DNA of 64,000 nucleotides, from contig JACBWW010000017.1 in NCBI GenBank assembly GCA_020086605.1, positions 21,721,573 through 21,785,572 on the forward strand, read 5' to 3'. This DNA comes from Lanius collurio. Lineage: Eukaryota; Chordata; Aves; Passeriformes; Laniidae. A program made the position numbers and the translations under genes. Positions 59,746-64,000 of the stretch are shown here, piece after piece (position 1 is the stretch's first letter; each line of letters begins with the position of its first letter). Under the pieces are notes generated by a model. It saw only the letters and a list, made by a program, of their open reading frames with translations. It was not told where the DNA came from and ran no database searches.

Positions 59746-62700
59746 CAACTGAGTCTGTAATGTTTTCATCAGAAGATATCTGCTCTTTCATACAGTGTTT
59801 CTTTTGGTTGTCTTGGATTTTTTCCATGTTTATGTGTCTGATGAAGATTGGTCATTGCTGACCAAGTATCAAGTATCTATGTCAAGCCTTGGCTATAGCA
59901 GCACAATAGCCCTTAAATAATTTGAACACTTTGTGACCCCATATTAGCATGCCTGGATACCTAAGGGTTTCTCTGAAGTGCAACAGTTTATGTGATGTGA
60001 CAAAATATAAGAAAGACCTTGTATTCCAGCAAGCTGCTCTGTACTAACAACCTGACATCTACAAAACCAGAAACAACAACAAACACAGTAACCCTCTCAT
60101 TGAGATGTAGGGTGGAAATGTGAAATGTAAAACCCTCTGAAGGATTCCCAAGGTCATTCTTGAGCATGGAGCCTGTGTGAGGCACAGAATCCTAGCTTCT
60201 CCCTCTCTCCCTCCTTGGCACTCTTGTATGCTCTTTGATATTTCGCATGTGCTGGTGGTGAAGAATTGACTTCTGTTATCATTTAAAAGTACCACTATGT
60301 GTTGGAAGGAGAAAAGAATAGAAAACCACAGCTCCATAAATGAGAAAGCTGCAGACAGGTAGTGAGCCCTCCAGACAGAGTCCTTGGAAGCTTGTTCTCC
60401 TACCACTGAAAGCAGATAAAATCTAGCTGAGGACGATCATATTTGGCCTAACATGACCCCTGCATTTAGGGTAAGAATCAGAAAGAAATATGTGGCCTTG
60501 CAAGCACAGAAAGGTATTAAAGTCATCCACCCTATAAAGGGCCATTAGGTCAAAAGGCCACTGATTGGAGGTGTTTGTTTTCTGTACCCATAATTTTCAT
60601 ACCAGGAAACGTAAGACTTTTTGTTCCCTTTTCAGAAAATACCAAGGCTTTAATATCTACCATGCCAGAGTACGAAACAAAAAGAAAATAAGAATTTGCT
60701 TCTGGTTTTCAGCTGTTTTCCCAATAGTTGTATATGCACCAATAAAGTATTACAGTGGTCCAGAGAGACCTATTTGCCAAGCCACAAGCACATCAGGCTG
60801 CAGAAATAAACAAGGGCCAAGAGAAAAAAGTCAGTCCTGTTGGAAACCAAGTATGCTATTGCCAATCTTGTGATACTGTAAAATGCTACCCTCCCACCTC
60901 CAAACCATTAAACTAAAGATATGTACATATATATATATTACATATATATACACACTAGGTATTTTTATTTGTCTTCTACAATCCCCAAAGATTCAAATGT
61001 ACAATCTTCTCCCCACCATCATGAGGGCTTAGCATATTTCTTTTTAAACAAAAGCTGAGATTATCATGCAATTAAGTGGCTCTAGGCACTGAGCCTTAAA
61101 AAAATACCCTTTAGAGATTCCCTTTCAAACAATGAAAGATGGTGAGACTGCAGTGAGACAGCTGATGGGGAAAGGAGATTGTGGCAAAGGCTAAGGTGAG
61201 AGTGGCCAAGCAGGGTTAGTGACAGTCTCAGCTAACCCACAAGTGGGGTCTGACCCAGGAGTCTGAGGAAGAAAGCAGCAAATACACAAACCTCCAGCCT
61301 TGGTGTTTGGCTGAAGCTCTGCTGCGCTTGATCTGCAATTCCTCTGGGAAATCCTACTGAGATTTTTGGCTGGGACTTTGGAACAACTGGAGAGGAAACT
61401 TCATCGAGCCCTCTGCCTGTTTGGAGAGCACTTTATAAGTTTATGCTGTGCTGACTGAACACTTCTGCAGTGCAAACACCAGCCTTGTAGCTCATGACTT
61501 GTAGCTCATATGCACGGCATTCAAGGTTTGCAGAGGGGCTGCCAGGAGAGGACAGTCCAGTGAGCAGGGGCACAAGGCAGCTTCTCTTGGCATAAGCTCC
61601 AGTAGATCTTATTCTTTCGCTCTGCAGCACAAGTTGTGGTAGTTTCCTGATGGCTGGATGGAATCTGTTGTTTTCTCTCAGGAGAGTTACTAATCTTTTC
61701 AGCTACATAAATACACTTCTATTATTGTCTGAGTCAATTGCCTTAGAAAACTGTTTCTTCAGGAAAAAAAGTTGAAATTTCTTAAAAGGAAAATGTCAGT
61801 ATATTTTTCATAATTATTCCACTACTTTTTTCTACCATTGTTTATGGTAAAATCTTGATAGTTAGGAATTAGCATATACACTCACGTTATTGTATCTGCT
61901 TAAGAATCTGAGTTTACCCAATCCCAAATAAAAAGTGAGACTCATGCATCCCAGTCTCACTTGCTCCTGTCCAAATATCACCTAGATTTCTACCCAAATC
62001 ATTGCCTGCCTGCATTTGTTTCTTATTACAATCCCAATTCTTGGATGGTAAAGATGTCTGAAAAGAAATAGATTATACAACCCCAGGATCGGCATCGCAC
62101 TTCAGTTCTCACATCCAGCCCTTCCCAGAAAGATTCCAGTTCAGCAGGATATTTATCCAAATGCTTAATTCTGCACACAGCAGTCTGCACTCACTCTGCC
62201 TGCTTCAGCATTAAGATGAAGGGGGTGCTGTGGGAGTCAGGGAAGAGGCAATGTTTAGCAGATTCAGATTTCAGGTAGTCTGAACTCCCTGAAAATGAGG
62301 GCAATGATGGAGGAGGGATCTGCTCTATTTTATACGCAGTGTTAGGTGTTTGTAATGATATTATTGAAATTAAGAACTTTTTCAATACTTAAAACTAGAC
62401 AGCCTTTAGAATAATTTATTTTGTAAAAACAAAAGAAACTATGCAGCAGACACTACCTAGATGTAATATCCAAACAACTCTACTCTGTGATTTTACCAGG
62501 ATGTCTGGAAGTGGAATGCTGACAAGTCCACAGCAGATTTGTTGAGATGCCTATGAATGCTGGTCAAATCTATCTTTATGTTTTAATAAAAATTCAGTTA
62601 GAAAAGAAGCCATGCCTAAGCAGAGTGCACTGGAGAAACTGTAGGCAAATCTGTACCTTATTCATGTAATTAATTTCAGTATCTGATCCTACAGTTGAGG

Positions 62701-64000
62701 AGCACTCAATGAATGCAGGGAACAGATGCACTTTGGCTGTGTCTTCAGCAGGTATGTTTATTTGTTATCAGAAGGCTAACAACATCACTATAGCAATTTG
62801 CATGGAATGTGAAGTTATTAAAATCAAAATACTGGAAGAGACTGTAATAATTTTTGAGTCTGGTCCTGAAATTACCTGCTTAAACAGCAGTTTTACTGTT
62901 GCAATTGCAGCTATGTGTGAATGTTTTGACTGGTCTGTGGGCCTACTTATGCTGTAGCTCTGGAGATTTTGTCACAAATCTTGGAATATTTTGCCCTGCA
63001 GAAATCCCAGCTCCTAGCAGAAGTGGTGTGGCAGAATATCATCTTTCCTTTGTTTACTTTTTGAAGGCTCAAATCTTCTTAGTTACACAGCAAAGCTCAG
63101 CCATGTAATCTTCTAGAGGCTTAAAAATCAAAACTCAGATAAAATAAAGTCCCTGTTTCTTAGACCTAAAAAAATCTCCTGATTTTTAAACCAAACTTAT
63201 TACTCCAGGGATCTCAGCACTGCCTTTTTAAAAAACTGGGACTGCAATACTGATTGAAGGGCTCCCAACATCATCAGCAGCACATCTCTCCTAGCTTTCG
63301 GTGGTAGCAGATCTGACTTGATGTGATTTATTAATCACAGAGTTTGTCAAAAATACATTTCAGCTGGCAGTGTTAACAAAGAGGCAAGGAGATGAGAAGC
63401 AGGTGCTATGTTTTAACAGAGAGGACTGTGCCTGTTTACTTCATAATCTAATGTTTTTACTTTATGGTTTTAAATTTCACATAAAGCTGTCACTAAGCCA
63501 CTTAGTAAACAAGGGAGGGAGCAGCAGCACTGGGGGAGGTGGCAGCTGCTATCGCTTCTGACAGAGGCTGCTGTGCCCAGACCCACGTTCCTGCAGCTGC
63601 AGGGCCCTGTCAACTTCAGATCCACAGCCTAAGGAAACCACTGTTGTCCTTATGAACTAATAAAAATAAAATGTTACAAAATAAAGGCAATGTTTACATT
63701 CCGCACTCAGCATTTCAGCAGAAAAAGATGTCTGGGAGGGCCAGGGGTGTCAGGGCTCTGGTGAACCCATGCATCCCAGGTTTCTGTCCAGGCTATGCTG
63801 GGCACCCCAAGAGCAGCTGGAGGGGTCTGATAACTTTGCATTGCAAATTCTGCACCTTAGCACTTGGCAGCCTACAGTAGATGCTGATCCACCATGCCCT
63901 TGGGAGCTGTGATCCCTCAGAAACACGGGTTTTGCAGAGGCAACCCAGTTTTTCAAGGAGCTCAACCCTCAAATAAACATTGTCACAGAAGAATTGCAGG
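59746..64000. other. Non-coding stretch to window end
   Basis: A TA/ATATAC microsatellite lies at 60919-60958 and a 14-bp duplication (TTGTAGCTCATGAC type) at about 61485-61510. No supported exon, repeat family or RNA gene. Confidence 0.45.
60919..60958. repeat. TA-rich microsatellite
   Basis: ATATGTACATATATATATATTACATATATATACACAC: interrupted TA and ATAC dinucleotide repeats. Confidence 0.8.

Overview
The window looks like about 64 kb of vertebrate nuclear DNA, most likely from a bird. The signs are AT-rich sequence, few interspersed repeats, an LTR whose start and internal stretches match the TGTTGTGG-type endogenous retroviral LTRs common in songbirds and other Neoaves, old CR1-like fragments, and worn MIR/CORE-type SINE relics of the kind shared by amniotes. 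No operon, bacterial gene, long intact ORF, tRNA, rRNA or CRISPR array is visible. The longest ATG frames (about 150-180 codons) lie in GC-rich or low-complexity sequence and do not read like proteins.

Layout. 1-30 kb is mostly unannotatable, probably intronic or intergenic DNA. It holds a 15-bp minisatellite, CR1 relics (1.2 kb, 24.5 kb), a MIR-type SINE (28.9 kb), a pentanucleotide repeat (19.1 kb), a perfect CRE octamer (10.9 kb) and a GATA-type palindrome (2.4 kb). A CpG-dense island lies at 31.0-32.2 kb, beside a 25-nt poly(T) run. 41-51 kb carries two striking inverted-repeat pairs: 54 bp with no mismatch, 1.1 kb apart, and 149 bp with 6 mismatches and no indel, 2.8 kb apart. 55-60 kb holds two more SINE relics and the LTR.

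Genes. I recognised no gene. Several short segments have a good 3' splice signal, a good 5' splice signal and one open frame with protein-like content. On the minus strand these are 53047-53141, 40175-40257, 12484-12549, 8022-8089 and 4735-4813, with an alternative first coding exon at 41125-41163. Their phases can be chained, which suggests a multi-exon minus-strand gene with very long introns. A rival plus-strand set (43708-43762, 48884-48946, 57138-57199) is also present. Chance exons of this size are common in 64 kb, so all carry low to moderate confidence.

The main novelty is the two inverted-repeat pairs. Equal-length inverted arms without target-site duplications are what a staggered-break inversion leaves behind. 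If that is right, 41869-43010 and 47373-50197 are small lineage-specific inversions, and the plus-strand candidate exon at 48884-48946 would originally have been on the minus strand.
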